In this document: positions 41,277 through 53,166 of the stretch, in pieces | Layout of the letters: the number at the start of each line of letters is the position of its first letter | Position numbering within the stretch: position 1 is the first letter of the stretch | Program-made: the position numbers and the translations under genes | Assembly: GCA_963691705.1 (NCBI GenBank) | Contig: OY829545.1 | Coordinates: forward strand, 28,011,475-28,075,474 | Origin: Viola odorata | Taxonomy: Eukaryota; Streptophyta; Magnoliopsida; Malpighiales; Violaceae | Length of the DNA stretch: 64,000 nt | Direction: 5' to 3' | Notes under the pieces: generated by a model | Databases searched by the model: none | What the model saw: the letters and a program-made list of their open reading frames with translations, nothing else | What the model was told of the DNA's origin: nothing

Positions 41277-41890
41277 CAAAAATCCCACGTTTTGAACGTT
41301 TTTCAAGCACATTCATCACTTTATCACGACACAGATGACTTGTGCGTTCATTAGAAATTATATGAAGCATACATGATCTTGTTTGTTAACTCTTATATCC
41401 ATGGCATGTTTAGACGTAAGCAATCACAAAACATATCCCTGTGAGTATTTTTGAGCCATCACGCCTTATCCTTCATAAGTGTAAGAGCCTGACTAGGTAC
41501 TAGCTGAGTTCGCATAATATCCAGGGTACATGCGCAATTAGACATGGGATAACTATAAAATGACGTGGGACTTTTACGATCTTCTTCATTTTTTCGTTTT
41601 CTTCCCTCTTTCCACCATATGCCATCACTCCTACCAAAACCTTCACTATCACTCATACCCCGGGAGCCAAGGAGCAGTCTCAGCTAAGATTGCCAGTCGG
41701 AGATAAAAGCACGCCGAGTTCAAGCACACGACGAAGGAGATAGAAGGGATCACCGGAGGATCGCTGGGGACTATCACCGAAGAAAGGCTAAAAACCCAAA
41801 TGTGAAGGTCGAAGCCTTAAACCAGAATGAGAAGAGATCAAGACAAAGGTTGTGCTTGCTCTGCTCTGTTGCATTTCAAATCAAATCAAA
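41277..41890 (+). other. Element C interior without recognised feature
   Basis: No ORF or repeat I can support. It contains CTCAGCTAAGATTGCCAGTC near 41680, which resembles the recurrent TCTTAGCTAAGA palindrome of the Athila element. Confidence 0.45.
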
Positions 41891-42021
41891 AAGGGGGGGA
41901 ATAAAATAAAAAATAAAAAAAAAGAGAGAGAGAGAAAAAAGAAGAGAGAAAAAAAAAAGAAGAGAGGAAAAAAGAAGAAGAAAAAAGAGAGAGGGGAAAA
42001 GGGAAAAGAAAAGAAAAGAGA
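41890..42021 (+). other. About 130 bp purine-rich tract
   Basis: Almost only A and G over 130 bp, with GAGAGAGAGAG and AAAAGGGAAAAGAAAAG segments. Second purine tract of element C. Confidence 0.75.
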
Positions 42022-42069
42022 AATGCTCAGAGACATTCGAAGAATACAAACGATCGAAGAGCTGAAGCA

Positions 42070-42350
42070 AGCATAGCCCGGGGACAACTCAATTCGAGAA
42101 ATCTCGAAGAAAACTTTCCCCAGTGAACTCGAGCAAAATAGGCCCAAGGCCAACTCGAGAAAACTCAAAGCAAACATCCCTAGTGAGAACTCGAGAAGAA
42201 AAGGGCCCAAGGCCGACTCTAGTCGTAAGTCGCAAAAAGAACAGCGACGACACTCCCCAGTAAAGACTCGAGAAGAAAAAAGGCCCAGAGCCAACTCAAG
42301 GAATCTCGAAGGAAACATTCTCCAGTAAAGACTTGAGAAAAGGGCCCTTG
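42070..42350 (+). repeat. About 70 bp diverged tandem repeat, 4 copies
   Basis: Units share CCCAGTAAAGACTCGAGAAG followed by AAAAGGCCCAAGGCCAACTC and a GAAACATTC-like end. Unit length varies from about 60 to 80 bp. Confidence 0.7.
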
Positions 42351-42880
42351 ACCGACCGGAAAATGACATTCCCAGCAAGGACCCAAGAGCTCATGCACTC
42401 TGTCAAGAAAGCATCACCAGCCAAAAAGCGGAAGAACTCGCGCACCTTCCCCTCATCAGGACCAATCGACAAACGTCACTCATCAAAAACCTTCAAACTC
42501 ATCAGAAAAGCACATCTTTGCCAAAACAAGCTTCTTTCCTGACATTTCATGTCCTTTCATTATTTCCCGTGAAAGTCCCACCGATTATTAGAATGCCCAT
42601 GCATGTGCATCTTCATTTGAAGTCTATTCACTCGGATTGACATTGCGAATTGAAAATTATGTATCATGTTAGTTGCATCTTTATGAGCGTAAAACACTTA
42701 ACCTTGTTTCAGAGCGTGAGTGCAACACTAATATCATGTGAGGATTGCTTACGGCTGCAAATTGTGGGAAAGTCTTGTCCTTGAGGTCGTTATTTCTTGA
42801 ACAAGACGTAGACGTTATCTAGACTTGAATCAATCATGTTCATATAACGAAAACTGAACGAACATTTTTATCCACAAAAA

Positions 42881-42901
42881 GGGGGGGGGGGGGGGGGGGG
42901 G
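42881..42901 (+). other. G21 homopolymer
   Basis: Twenty-one consecutive G after CCACAAAAA. Its true length may differ because such runs are error-prone in sequencing. It could act as a purine tract or G-quadruplex. Confidence 0.8.
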
Positions 42902-43340
42902 CTTGAATTTATTTTCCTAAACAAAGAAATCATTTTCATTCCAAACAAAAAACTTGGGGGGCACCCCGAGGTTTAAATGTAGGAATACAAGATATTTCTC
43001 ACATCATCAATTGCTCTCTCCTTTTTCTATCTGTTGCTGCTTTGTGTTTGCTTCCTCTCAATTTGCAGGATACAGATATGTTCTAGTAAAATCTCATGCC
43101 ATTGGGTCTTCGATAAAGACATCGTTGTAAAGCCCTCGTTTTGGATTTTTTGTTAAATCCAATCAACAAATCAAATTGATAACGTTACCACTCCTCAAAC
43201 CATGGGTTTTCAAGGGAACGTCGTTGTGAGGCCACCACGGATTTCGTCAAACAAATCCAAATCAAGTTGTGAAGAATGGAATGGCCGTCCAAGACAACCA
43301 TTCACGAATTCACGTTGAGCCATCAGAATGCTCAAGCAAA
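42902..43340 (+). other. Element C spacer before the 53 bp array
   Basis: Non-coding. It contains CTTGGGGGGCACCCCGAGG near 42952, another G-rich segment. No gene is seen. Confidence 0.45.
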
Positions 43341-44725
43341 GGTACGTTGCCTTAAACCAAAGCACCAGCGCCCGGAGAGCGATAGCCTCGCGCGGTCGTG
43401 TAGTAAAGGTTCAGCACCAGCGTCCGGAGAGCGATAGCCTCGCGCGGTCGTGTAGTAATGTGTTCAGCACCAGCGTCCGGAGAGCGATAGCCTCACGCGG
43501 TCGTGTAGTAATGGTTCAGCACCAGCGTTCGGAGAGCGATAGCCTCGCGCGGTCATGTAGTAATGTGTTCAGCACCAGCGTCCGGAGAACGATAGCCTCG
43601 CGCGGTCGTGTAGTAATGGTTCAGCACCAGCGTCCGAAGAGCGATAGCCTCGCGCGGTCTTGTAGTAATATGTTCAGCACCAGCGTCCGGAGAGCGATAG
43701 CCTCGCACGGTCGTGTAGTTATATTCTCAGCACCAGTGTCCGGAGAGCGATAGCCTCGCACGGTAGTATAGTAATATGTTCAGCACCAGCGTCCGGAGAG
43801 CGATAGCCTCGCGCGGTCGTGTAGTAATGTGTTAAGCACCAGCGTCTGGAGAGCGATAGCCTCGCGCGGTTGTGTAGTAATGGTTCAGCACCAATGTCAG
43901 GAGAGCGATAGCCTCGCACGGTCGTGTAGTAATGGTTCAGCACCAGCGTCCGGAGAGCGATAGCCTCGCGCGATCGTGTAGTAATGTGTTCAGCACCAGC
44001 GTTCGGAGAGCGATAGCCTCGCGCGGTCGTGTAGTAATGTGTTCAGCACCAGCGTCCGAAAAGCAATAGCCTCGCGCGGTCGTGTAGTAATGGTTCAACA
44101 CCAGCGTCCGGAGAGCGATAGCCTCGCGCGGTCGTGTAGTAATGGTTCAGCACCAGCGTCCGAAGAGCGATAGCCTCGCGCAGTCATGTAGTAATATGTT
44201 CAGCACCAGCGTCCGGAGAGCGATAGCCTCGCACGGTTGTGTAGTTATATTCTCTGCACCAGCATCCGGAGAGCGATAGCCTCGCACGGTCATATAGTTA
44301 GGTTTTCAGCACCAGCATCCGGAGAGCGATAGCCTCGCACGGTTGTGTAGTTATATTTCCACGTCAACATCCGAAGAGCGATAGCCTCGCACGGACCCTC
44401 ATTCACATTGTCACGTCAACCTCCGGAGAGCGATAGCCTCGCACGGACCTTCACTTACATTTTCAACATCCGGAGAGCGATAGCCTCGCACGGACCTTCC
44501 TTCACATCATATAGCAACATCTGGAGAGCGATAACCTCGCACGGACCTTCCTTCACATCATACGACAACATCCGAAGAGTGATAGCCTCGCACAGACCTT
44601 CACTCATACGTCAACATCCGAAGAGCGATAGCCTCGCACGGATCTTCACTAACATTCTCAACATCCGGAGAGCGATAGCCTCGCACGGACCTTCATTCAC
44701 ATCGCTACGTCAACATCCGGAGAGC
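43340..44725 (+). repeat. 53 bp tandem array, about 26 copies
   Basis: Unit GTTCAGCACCAGCGTCCGGA, GAGCGATAGCCTCGCGCGGT, CGTGTAGTAATG. Early copies alternate between TAATGTG and TAATGG endings, giving a two-unit higher-order period. The last 8-9 copies switch to a shorter ending (ACGGACCTTCATTCACAT). GCGA-TAGCC-TCGC inside each unit can form a small hairpin. The array stops inside a unit, at GAGCGA, where LTR sequence begins. Confidence 0.92.
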
Positions 44726-47581
44726 GATTTTCGGCGTAACGTCATTATTTTTCCGTTCGAACGTTTCACATTTTTGAACGAGAAAATAAACACGTTAAAC
44801 GAGAAATTCTCATCATTCGTTGTAGACGGTTAAACCCGTCGTATTTTTTTCTACGCGCCGGTACCTTCGGCTCGAAAAGTCGAAACGTTTGCTCGCAGGA
44901 ATCGGCCCGAGCCATTTAAATAAAGTAAAAGGCCATTTGATCATGGCCGTTGATCTGGTCAACCAAGAAAAGTCAACCAGATCAACGGCCCTTGAATTAG
45001 TGTGCATGGCACACATGAATAGGGTGGACGTGAACCAGCAGCGAAGCAGGACACCGAGCAGCCTGCTTCCGACGTTTCTTGTCGCTTCCGACGGTTTCCT
45101 GTCCCATCCTTCATCATCACGACGTCGTAGACCTGCCACCTCACGACCCCTAGCTCCCCCAGCACGACGAGCCGGCTACCATGGGCAGCCACGCCTTCTC
45201 CCTCCTTACGCGACTTCGGCCTATAAATACCGAGGCCCTCCAACGCTCAAACGACACGAATTTAGAGAGCAAGCCCTGCTCCTTCTCCCTCTTGATAGTC
45301 TGCTCATTTCGAGCGACAATCGCCACAGTTCAAAGCTTCGTTGGTAATTGTTTTTTTTTTTTAGCTTTTTCCTTCGTTTTTTTCCGGCCTTTTCTTTCTT
45401 TAATTATTTAAATGCGTTTTGATCAAATAAATTGCTAGTTTTTATCCTATTAATTCATATGCATGCTGTAGATAATTTCCATGTTTTTAATTTGCTAAAT
45501 CCTTGAGTAAATCGTGCGAATTAATTAGTTTTCAATAATTAACAGTTTTGTCATTTTTTCGAAATTAAATTCAGTATGAGTCAAACTAAAAATTGAGGTT
45601 CGTACGGTCGAGAAGTCGTCGAGGAGACGAGCATCTCGGTACGAACAGTTTTTGAAACGGCCACCTGTGGCCGGAGCTTGGCCACCGGCAGTAAGCCGGT
45701 GACCAAGGAACAGGATGATGAACAGTGCCAGGCTTCGGCACTGTTCACGCGGGAAGGGTGATGGGCTTGGCCCATCACCATTTAAATGTTTTCCTCGGGC
45801 CAGCTACTATTCCTGGCCAATTTTCATGTTTTTTTTCAAATTGGGCCCAACCCATCTTCATTTTTCCGAGATCTCGGATCGCATGTTCGTGAAAAATTAT
45901 CGTATGTTCGCATGATTATTTTTTTCCTTATCAACTGTTTAACTTTTCGTACTATCAACTGTTTAACTTTTCGTACTATCAACTGTTTAATTTTTCGTAC
46001 TATCAACTATTTAATATTCGCATTTTAATTTTCCGCAATTTACTTTCGGCAAGTTAAATTCAATTATTCATTTTACTGCTTACATGGTTGGTCGCATTTT
46101 AATTCTCGTAAATATCAACTGCTTTAATTTTTCGCAAGCTGCTGGAAATTCTTCCGCAATATCAACTGCTTATTTCCCGCAAATATCAAACTGCTTATTT
46201 CCCGCAATATCAACTGTTTTGTTTTCTGCATTATCAACCTATTTTATTTTCTGCAAATCATCAACTGTTTTAATTCCCTGTAAATCGTCAACTACATTTA
46301 ATTTTTCTGCACTTATCAAAACAGCATTTAATTTTCGTATGCGCCAAAAAAATCATTTCTCGCATGCAATCAAAACAGCATTTAATTTTCGAATGCGTCA
46401 AATCCATCATTTCTCGCATGCAATCAACTCAGCATTTAGATTTCATATGCGTCAAATAAATCATTTCTCGCATGCAATCAACTCAGCATTTAGATTTCGT
46501 ATGCGTCAAATCAATCATTTCTCGCTTACAATCAACTCAGCATTTAATTTCCATATGCGTTAAATCCATCATTTCTCGCATGCAATCAACTATCATCATT
46601 TAATTTCTTGCACTTATCAAACTCAGCATTTAATTCTCGTATGCGTTAAATCCATCGTTTCTCGCATGCCATCAATTGTCATTTAAATTCTCGCATTCAT
46701 AAAATTGTTTATTTATTTCTCGAGCTATCACTAACACTCTCATTTTGTAGGTTTTAATTTCAAGCTTCGCTCGAAAGTATGCCTTTCGTTCCTTTTTATT
46801 TATTCAACGCTTTTCGTAAATATCAATCGTACACATGATATATAGGACTGCTAGAACTAAAATCAACTCACATAAACAACGTGTTTAAAGACTTGCTTAA
46901 AATGCCATGCTCATATGATTTTAATTTCTCGCTTATATTGACTGCATGTACATGGGGACTTTTGATCCCACATCAGTTTATCATTTCAAAAACTTTTTAT
47001 TTAATCTGTACTCTGCTAAGCTATCCATGATAGAATCACGTAATTTTTAATTTAATCATGCATGGCCCGATGATGAAATAAGAGGGCGCTCATTTAGTCT
47101 TACGGAAAATTCAGTCCCATCACGTTACGGGCAGGAATAATCAATCAGTTTTGATAAACGGTAACCCCGTCAAAAAGATTTCTTTAATTATTCTTGAACG
47201 GTCACGATCATAGAAAAGACTAAAGTGACGATTCCTTTGAGGGCCCCCTCTTGAAAAATGCATTTTTATCAAACACCTTTTTAACACCTCTCTCATCAAC
47301 CGGTAACCGTTTTCGGATGTGACTCGGGTGCCTAACACTTTCCCGAGACCATAATACGACCCCGAACTTTTTGTCTGGGGTCCAGACCCCTTTTTTGTGC
47401 CTTTAGTTTTTTACTTATTATATTTCTTATGCCATGACGATTAAGGTTCCCTAAACCTAGCAACCAAATTAGGGTGGCGACTTCATTGCATGCTGCTAGG
47501 CATCCCTTTTACGCCGAGCATCTGAAGGTCTCAAGTTCGTTGCACACTCGCGATTTTTTTTTTAATTTTCGGGGCGCGACA
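44726..47581 (+). repeat. Element C 3' LTR copy, missing its first 464 bp
   Basis: Collinear with 35441-38741. It has the TATA box at 45222-45229, both hairpins, fewer 54 bp units, and the same end GGGGCGCGACA at 47571-47581. The 5' side begins directly at the 53 bp array. Confidence 0.83.
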
Positions 47582-49620
47582 GAAGTTATAAATATGAACG
47601 GAAGTTAATTTATACAAACTCGATTTAAAACAAATAAAATTGCAAGTTTGACATTTTTAGTAGTTAATTTTTTTTGAATGTGGAAAAAATAGAGAAAAAA
47701 ATGTAACAAACATGATAGACCCTGCAACAATGAGAAAAACTTGGTTTAAATATTTTTTTCAATTTCTTTTGTTTTTGTTTTTACATTTTTTCCCATTATT
47801 CTTACTAATTTTTTCAGTAACGTAGGCTTTACCATATTTTTTTATTTCTCTAATTTTTATAGTTGTTTTGCAAATATATACCATTTTTTTCAAATTTTGT
47901 AATCACTAATAAAAAATCTATAGCAAGTTTTTAGAATATAAAATTTTGAAGTGGAAAAATATAACAAATATGAAAGAGTTCACTCCATTAATCAATTGAA
48001 AAAAAATAGTGAGAACTTATTTAAAAATAATAATAAATTAAAATATAAATTGTAAATAATTTTTGTCCATTGTATTTAGTTTTACAATATTAGTTACATT
48101 TTTTGTCCAAATTTTATTTTTTTTACTATTTTTAATTTTTTTTAAATATTTAAAAATTTGAGATTGCAAATTTTAGGAAACTATAAAAATTACTCCCTCC
48201 GGTCCGAAATGTATGACGTTTTAGCATTTGCTTTTACTGTTCCGGAACGTATCTTAAGACGGCCGGAATAGTCACTATTTGAGACAATTTTGCCCCGAAT
48301 TTTTTCTCGGAAGTACGTTAATCCTTAACGTACGTTCGAAAAAAAGTACGGAATTTTTGGGGGTCAAATAGTGCCTCATCCGGCCTCCTCGATATGCGTT
48401 CCCTACTGAATATTGGGATGCGAGGAAGTCATACATTTCGGACCAGAGGGAGTATATTGCACACTTTTATACTATAAAAAATTAATTTTAATATTTTATA
48501 AATTATAAGTTTTTTTATATAATTTTCTCCAAAATATATAAGACTAATTAAAATGTGTTTTACCTACCCTCTTTTTTCCTTCCTCTAATAAAAAAGAGAG
48601 GTTTTTTCCTGTTGAACAGTAACCTACCTCCCCCCTGAACAAATTTTGGTTTCTTCCATTCGGACAAAAAACTGTCATTTATTGAAAAGAAGAACCCTTC
48701 CAATTAAAATGAAGCCAACATCGAACTAATCTTTTCTCAGTTTGGGGAAGTTTTGTTGAAAGATCATTTTCTCTGTTTGGGGAAGTTAATTTTTTGTATG
48801 AAGTTATAAATAGTCTTGAACCAAATATAAATATACTAAATCTATTCACGTTAAAGATCAAATTTGTTTAGGATGTTTGAAGTTATTTGTTTTAAATCGA
48901 GTTTGTATTTATTTCATAATGTGAATTCCGATAATAACATGATCAAAAATGCTATTCATTACAATGTTAAACATTGAATTTTACTCGTATGATTTTAATT
49001 AGGAGTATTAGTTAGTTAAATATCAATTATGAAGTATTTTTATTACAATTTGTATCAATGTACATATTAATTATCAAAATTACGAGGGTAAACATGTTTA
49101 AAATAACATTGTTTATTTTTAGATTAACAATATTAATTTATTGAACTAGAGTAATAAAAAAAATTTGAATTTTTTTTTCCAAATGGAAATATTTCCGAAA
49201 TTTTTTCAAATTTTAGCTACGAAACAGATTTTGGAAATAATTCCAGTTTTGGAAATAATTCAGAAAATTCTCCGTAAGTAACATTCCCTAATAGTTTATT
49301 ATATTACATTCATAGATCGTAAGGCTTTCCAAACAAATTAACAGCCAAATTGGTAGAAGAAAGAAATCCTTACAATCGCTAGGATATCATAATTGGTAGA
49401 AGAAACAAAATTCTTCTCGTAAATTTTCAAGTTTCCCAAACTATATTTTCTCGCAATAAAATTGCTTAATTTTTGAAATTTTGTTAATTATATCAAGAAA
49501 AAAATTGACTAAGTTTTTCATGTTATTAGGCAACTTGGTAACGTCCTTGTAGCTGATACTCTAAATTCAAATACCCTAAATGCTTTTGGTATGGTAAAGG
49601 AGAAAAAAACAATTTGTTAA
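47582..49620. other. AT-rich inter-element DNA
   Basis: About 2 kb, very AT-rich, between elements C and D. It has no supportable gene. It contains a Stowaway-type MITE, a 26 bp inverted repeat pair (47612-47637 and 48883-48908), and a ~43 bp direct duplication around CTCTGTTTGGGGAAGTTAAT (48736-48790). It may be an old host region or a decayed DNA transposon. Confidence 0.55.
48193..48452. mobile_element. Stowaway-type MITE, 260 bp
   Basis: Terminal inverted repeats of 25 bp starting CTCCCTCCGGTCCGAAATGT with one mismatch between the ends, flanked by TA on both sides (48191-48192, 48453-48454). CTCCCTCC ends and a TA target are hallmarks of plant Tc1/mariner-type MITEs. No coding. Confidence 0.92.
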
Positions 49621-50366
49621 TGTTCATACCCGAATTTTGACCACAAATTATTTAAATCGTTTTAATTTTTCGCTTTGTTTGTCATTTTTATCAATTTTTT
49701 TTCGTTCGAGTCATTCTACTATCGATTTTCATAATTTTTTACATGATTATTGTTAATTGTTATTATTATTCATGTCATTAAAGCTTATTTTACTTTGTTC
49801 GTATCTTATTTATTTTTAGTTTGAGCTTTTATCAATTTCGAACGACATTACTCCAACCAAGATCGTATCGAATAAAAAACACCACACCCTCGCCTCGTGC
49901 TCTCATCCCCTCTGCCCAAAATCAATTTTTAATACCCATACCTGTACCCATGCCGGCGTGCTGTCTCGTTCGTTTAAACCAAGACGAGACAGAAATTCCT
50001 AATCTCATTCTCCAAAACAAACACAACCCACTCACGCCCGACACCTCAATTCCCGAACAACCATTCCAAAACCCACGCCGGACATCTCCCTTCCCCACAC
50101 CAACGGATACATTACCATTTCTTTAAAGACACCTTCTTCTCCTACATTTTGACCGGACAGAGGCTCACGATCTCCTTCTCCCGAATTCAATTCTCTGCCA
50201 AATTAAATCCCAGCCTCTACCAAATTAAACCCCAGATCCAATCCCTTTTTTAATTCAATCCCTGCACTAAATCAAAACCAATCCCTGCACCAAATCAATG
50301 AATCCAATTCTCCCAAATTAATTCAATCCTCCACTGCCAAATTACTAAACCCAAAATCATTACTTG

Positions 50367-50578
50367 TGTTAGCTATAGATTGTTTTGGATTTAGTCAGTA
50401 CTCTGTTTGTTATAATAAGACCTATTCTTTAGGGAAGTGGTTTATCTGAGTTGATAACTATAGGCTTGTAAAGCGTAGTTTCTGTTTTGTGTAAAGGCTT
50501 TAAATAGCTGTTGTTTTGTTAAATTCAATAACACATTTCCTCAATCAGTTCTAATCTTTCTGAAGTTCTATTTCTACA
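50367..50578 (+). mobile_element. Probable solo LTR, 212 bp (copia-like)
   Basis: TGTTAGCTATAG ... TATTTCTACA with flanks ACTTG and ACTTA (4 of 5 bases equal). It has a TATA-like TTTAAATAG and a late CTAATCTTTCTGAAGTTCTA stretch, which resembles short Ty1/copia LTRs. No partner LTR or primer site follows, hence solo. Confidence 0.5.
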
Positions 50579-51309
50579 ACTTACCTCCACTGTCAAACAC
50601 CAAATCCGCAGCCACCACAACCATCACCGTCGACCAGCCTCCAACCACCACATCGCCGCCACACCCGAAACCAAAACACCACACAAAATACGACCCAAAA
50701 CAAACTCAATCCTACACACAAAAATCATTTTCTATACACAAAATACTCATTTTCTACCCACAAGAAATCCAAATCAATCATCAAAAAAATCAACCCACTG
50801 TCGGCCACTCGTTTGCATGAGAATTAATTTATATTAATAACTCTCTTTAATAATTTCACTCAAATCGACCCTTGCTTGAATGAACTAGACTTAGTAATTA
50901 CTCAACGTTTATTTTATTAAATGCATGAATTTTAAATAGGATTAGTAATAAAACATCACGCTCTAATTTAATTGCATGATTATTAATTGCTAAAATCCTC
51001 AAATCTTCAATAAATCCCCACAAATCAAAAACAAATAAAATCAATCAAAGAAAACTAAACAAAGTAGTGAATAAACATAGGATTTAATCTTTTCCAATAA
51101 CTTAGGCTCCTCTAAATTTTTAAGATAGTAAATCACCAAAGAGAATAATCATTTGAAAGCGAAAAGATAGTAAATGGGCCTTAAGCCCAACTCGTAGAAA
51201 ATACCTCCATATTTTAACCCCTCTTATTGTTAGAGATCCACTCAAAAAATGCGGTTTAATCCTTAATGTTGTATGATCATTTGAATTTAGTAATTACTTA
51301 CCGATTATT

Positions 51310-51530
51310 TTATGCTTGTTTTGTGTGCGGCTTCGTCCCCACGAATTTATTTTAATTTATGCTTACCTTGATGAATGTGTTTCGTGTGTGGCTTCGTCCC
51401 CACGAACTTACTTTAATTTATACTTATCTTGATGAATGTGTATCGTGTGCGGCTTCGACCCCACGAATGTATTTTAATTTATGCTATCTTGACGAATGTG
51501 TTATATGCGCGGCTTCGACCCCACTTCCCG
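51310..51530 (+). repeat. About 60 bp tandem repeat in element D LTR, 4 copies
   Basis: Units share GTGTGCGGCTTCGTCCCCAC, GAATTTATTTTAATTTATGC and CTTGATGAATGTGT. Unit length is about 57-62 bp. Confidence 0.8.
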
Positions 51531-52146
51531 GTTTTTCTCTTTTCAACGTGTTTTTTCGCATTCACTCAAAATGGTACTTTGCTAGTCTATGCCTGCTAGG
51601 ATCACCTAGTAAATAGGATTAATCATGCATGGCCCGGTGATGAAAATGGCATCGCTTTGGTAAAGATTAATAAAACAGTAGTAATCTCACCAATTTTGCA
51701 TGTAATCGGACTAATCTTGAACTTGGCTAAATATAAACGGAATAGGATTTATCTTTTAGAAGATTAAAAATGTTTATTTTTTGTTAAACCACTCGACAAT
51801 AATTAGGATAAAATCAATCAAACAAACTTAAAAACTAAAGCGACGATACCCCCTCTGAGGGCCAAATTACTTGTTTTCAACGTGATTTTTAAACACCTCT
51901 TTTTAGAACCGGTAACCTTTTTTAAGGATGAGACTCGGGTGCCTAACACCTTCCCGAGTCCATAAAGCGACCCCGAACCGTAGTTCATGGGTTTAGACCC
52001 TTTTCATTTGTGCCTTAGTTTTATTTTTATTTTCTTATTTTTTACGGATTTTTAGGTTTCCCTAAACCTTAGAAAAATAGGGCGGCGACTTCATTGTTAT
52101 GTGATTTCATTGCGCCCCAAATTTCGCTCGCGACGATGCGACAGTT

Positions 52147-52164
52147 TGTCGACTCCACTGGGGA
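52147..52164 (+). other. Element D primer-binding site, tRNA-Arg-like
   Basis: TGTCGACTCCACTGGGGA, four bases after the LTR, with two mismatches to the remembered tRNA-Arg(ACG) complement. It differs from the element C site at different positions. Confidence 0.75.
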
Positions 52165-53166
52165 CTTTAGGGTCGAAGCCGGAATTATTTGCTTAAGGTG
52201 TTTATTATTGTTATTTATTTATTTACTCGCTTTGATATCAATTGTTGTATTCTCACACGCATTTCACGCATAATGCCCTACCGCCGGGCTTGTTCCAAAT
52301 AAGATTAGGAGGTTAGTAGTGAGGCCCTGGGGCACGTGTCCTGGGTAGTTTTCACCAACGCCAAACTCGAATTAGAACCCTTAAATGGATGAGCACTACG
52401 AGCTTTTGATGGTTCGGTCGGCAATCACGTATCCATTTACTGAGGAACCACTTTTTGGTATCATCCGAGAGCCTTTCAGCCAGTTAGAAGTAGTTGAAAT
52501 TACCCCAACACGTGCATCATGATTGCATGTATATGTTCCAATTTGCTTCATTATTACCATGATATATCCCATGTATATGTTCCAATTTGCTTCACTATTG
52601 CCATGATATATCGCATGTATATTTTCCAATGTGCTTCATTTTCCATTATTCTTTTTTTGTTGCAATTCTATTTTATATTCTTTCAAGGTATTAAAATTCC
52701 TTCCTTATTATTATTTTTATTAAACTCACCCTTTACTCCTTCTGTTTTTCTGTATTAACATGCATATCATGCATCGTTCAAACAAAATTTTGGATCTAAG
52801 TTTCCGCAATGAATACATGATCAAAACCTAGGATTTTAGAAAATGATGTGATATCATTTTTCCCTTCATAGAGATGGAGTTTAAGCTGCCTCTATAGGGA
52901 CTAGATTCGAATAAAACCTTCTTCCAAGGCACTCAGTTGCCCAATTTGAAAATATCATACAACAAACACTTGGCTAATTTTCGAAGATAATCAATCTATC
53001 ATAGATTAAAATGAATTCAGAAAAAATTAGGATAATTGGACCTTAACTCTGATGCACACATGCATACATTTTTTTCTTATGCCCATACTTACATCTATCT
53101 GTTTTCTTTACTTTCAGGAAGGTTAAAGATAGAACTATTCCCCCGAAAACTCTTCAAACACGAAAA
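52165..53166 (+). other. Element D leader
   Basis: About 1 kb, non-coding, with a leader block shared with element C (CCTGGGTAGTTTTCACCAAC). A ~60 bp direct duplication (CATGTATATGTTCCAATTTG twice) lies at 52524-52630. Confidence 0.55.

Larger units (their letters stand above)
34977..47581 (+). mobile_element. Element C: large non-autonomous Ogre-related LTR element
   Basis: It has a 5' LTR of 3765 bp (34977-38741), an Ogre-type primer site, a ~6 kb interior without gag-pol, and a second LTR copy (44726-47581) that lacks the first 464 bp. No matching TSD is found (GCTGC at left, GAAGT at right), so the ends may come from recombination or from two copies. The only Gag-like remnant is a 55-codon ORF at 39278. 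Ogre relation rests on the tRNA-Arg-like primer site and similarity of its LTR 3' end to element D, which has Ogre RT. It depends on other elements for movement, if mobile at all. Confidence 0.75.
49621..52143 (+). repeat. Element D 5' LTR (2523 bp including a probable solo LTR)
   Basis: Starts TGTTCATACCCGAATTTTGAC and ends GATGCGACA, directly before the primer site. Its 3' third resembles the LTR of element C: CATGCATGGCCCGGTGATGA, ACTCGGGTGCCTAACACCTT. A ~60 bp repeat (TGTGCGGCTTCGTCCCCACG type, 4 copies) lies at 51310-51530. No second copy is in the window. Confidence 0.75.

Noticed and set aside
43340..44725. CRISPR-like appearance of regularly spaced identical blocks
   Set aside because: The whole unit including the would-be spacer is repeated, no unique spacers or cas genes exist, and the context is plant DNA. 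It is a minisatellite.
43328..44833. Open frames of about 141 codons with repeated ASRGRVV and SESDSLARS peptides
   Set aside because: They are translations of the 53 bp tandem array. The unit length is not a steady multiple of three and the peptide has no homology or start context.
34977..47581. Treating element C as a simple complete element with a 5 bp TSD
   Set aside because: Flanks GCTGC and GAAGT do not match and the 3' LTR is truncated, so clean insertion ends are not shown.
49821..50126. 101-codon ORF as a possible host gene
   Set aside because: Low-complexity, lies inside the element D LTR, no recognisable domain or conserved context.
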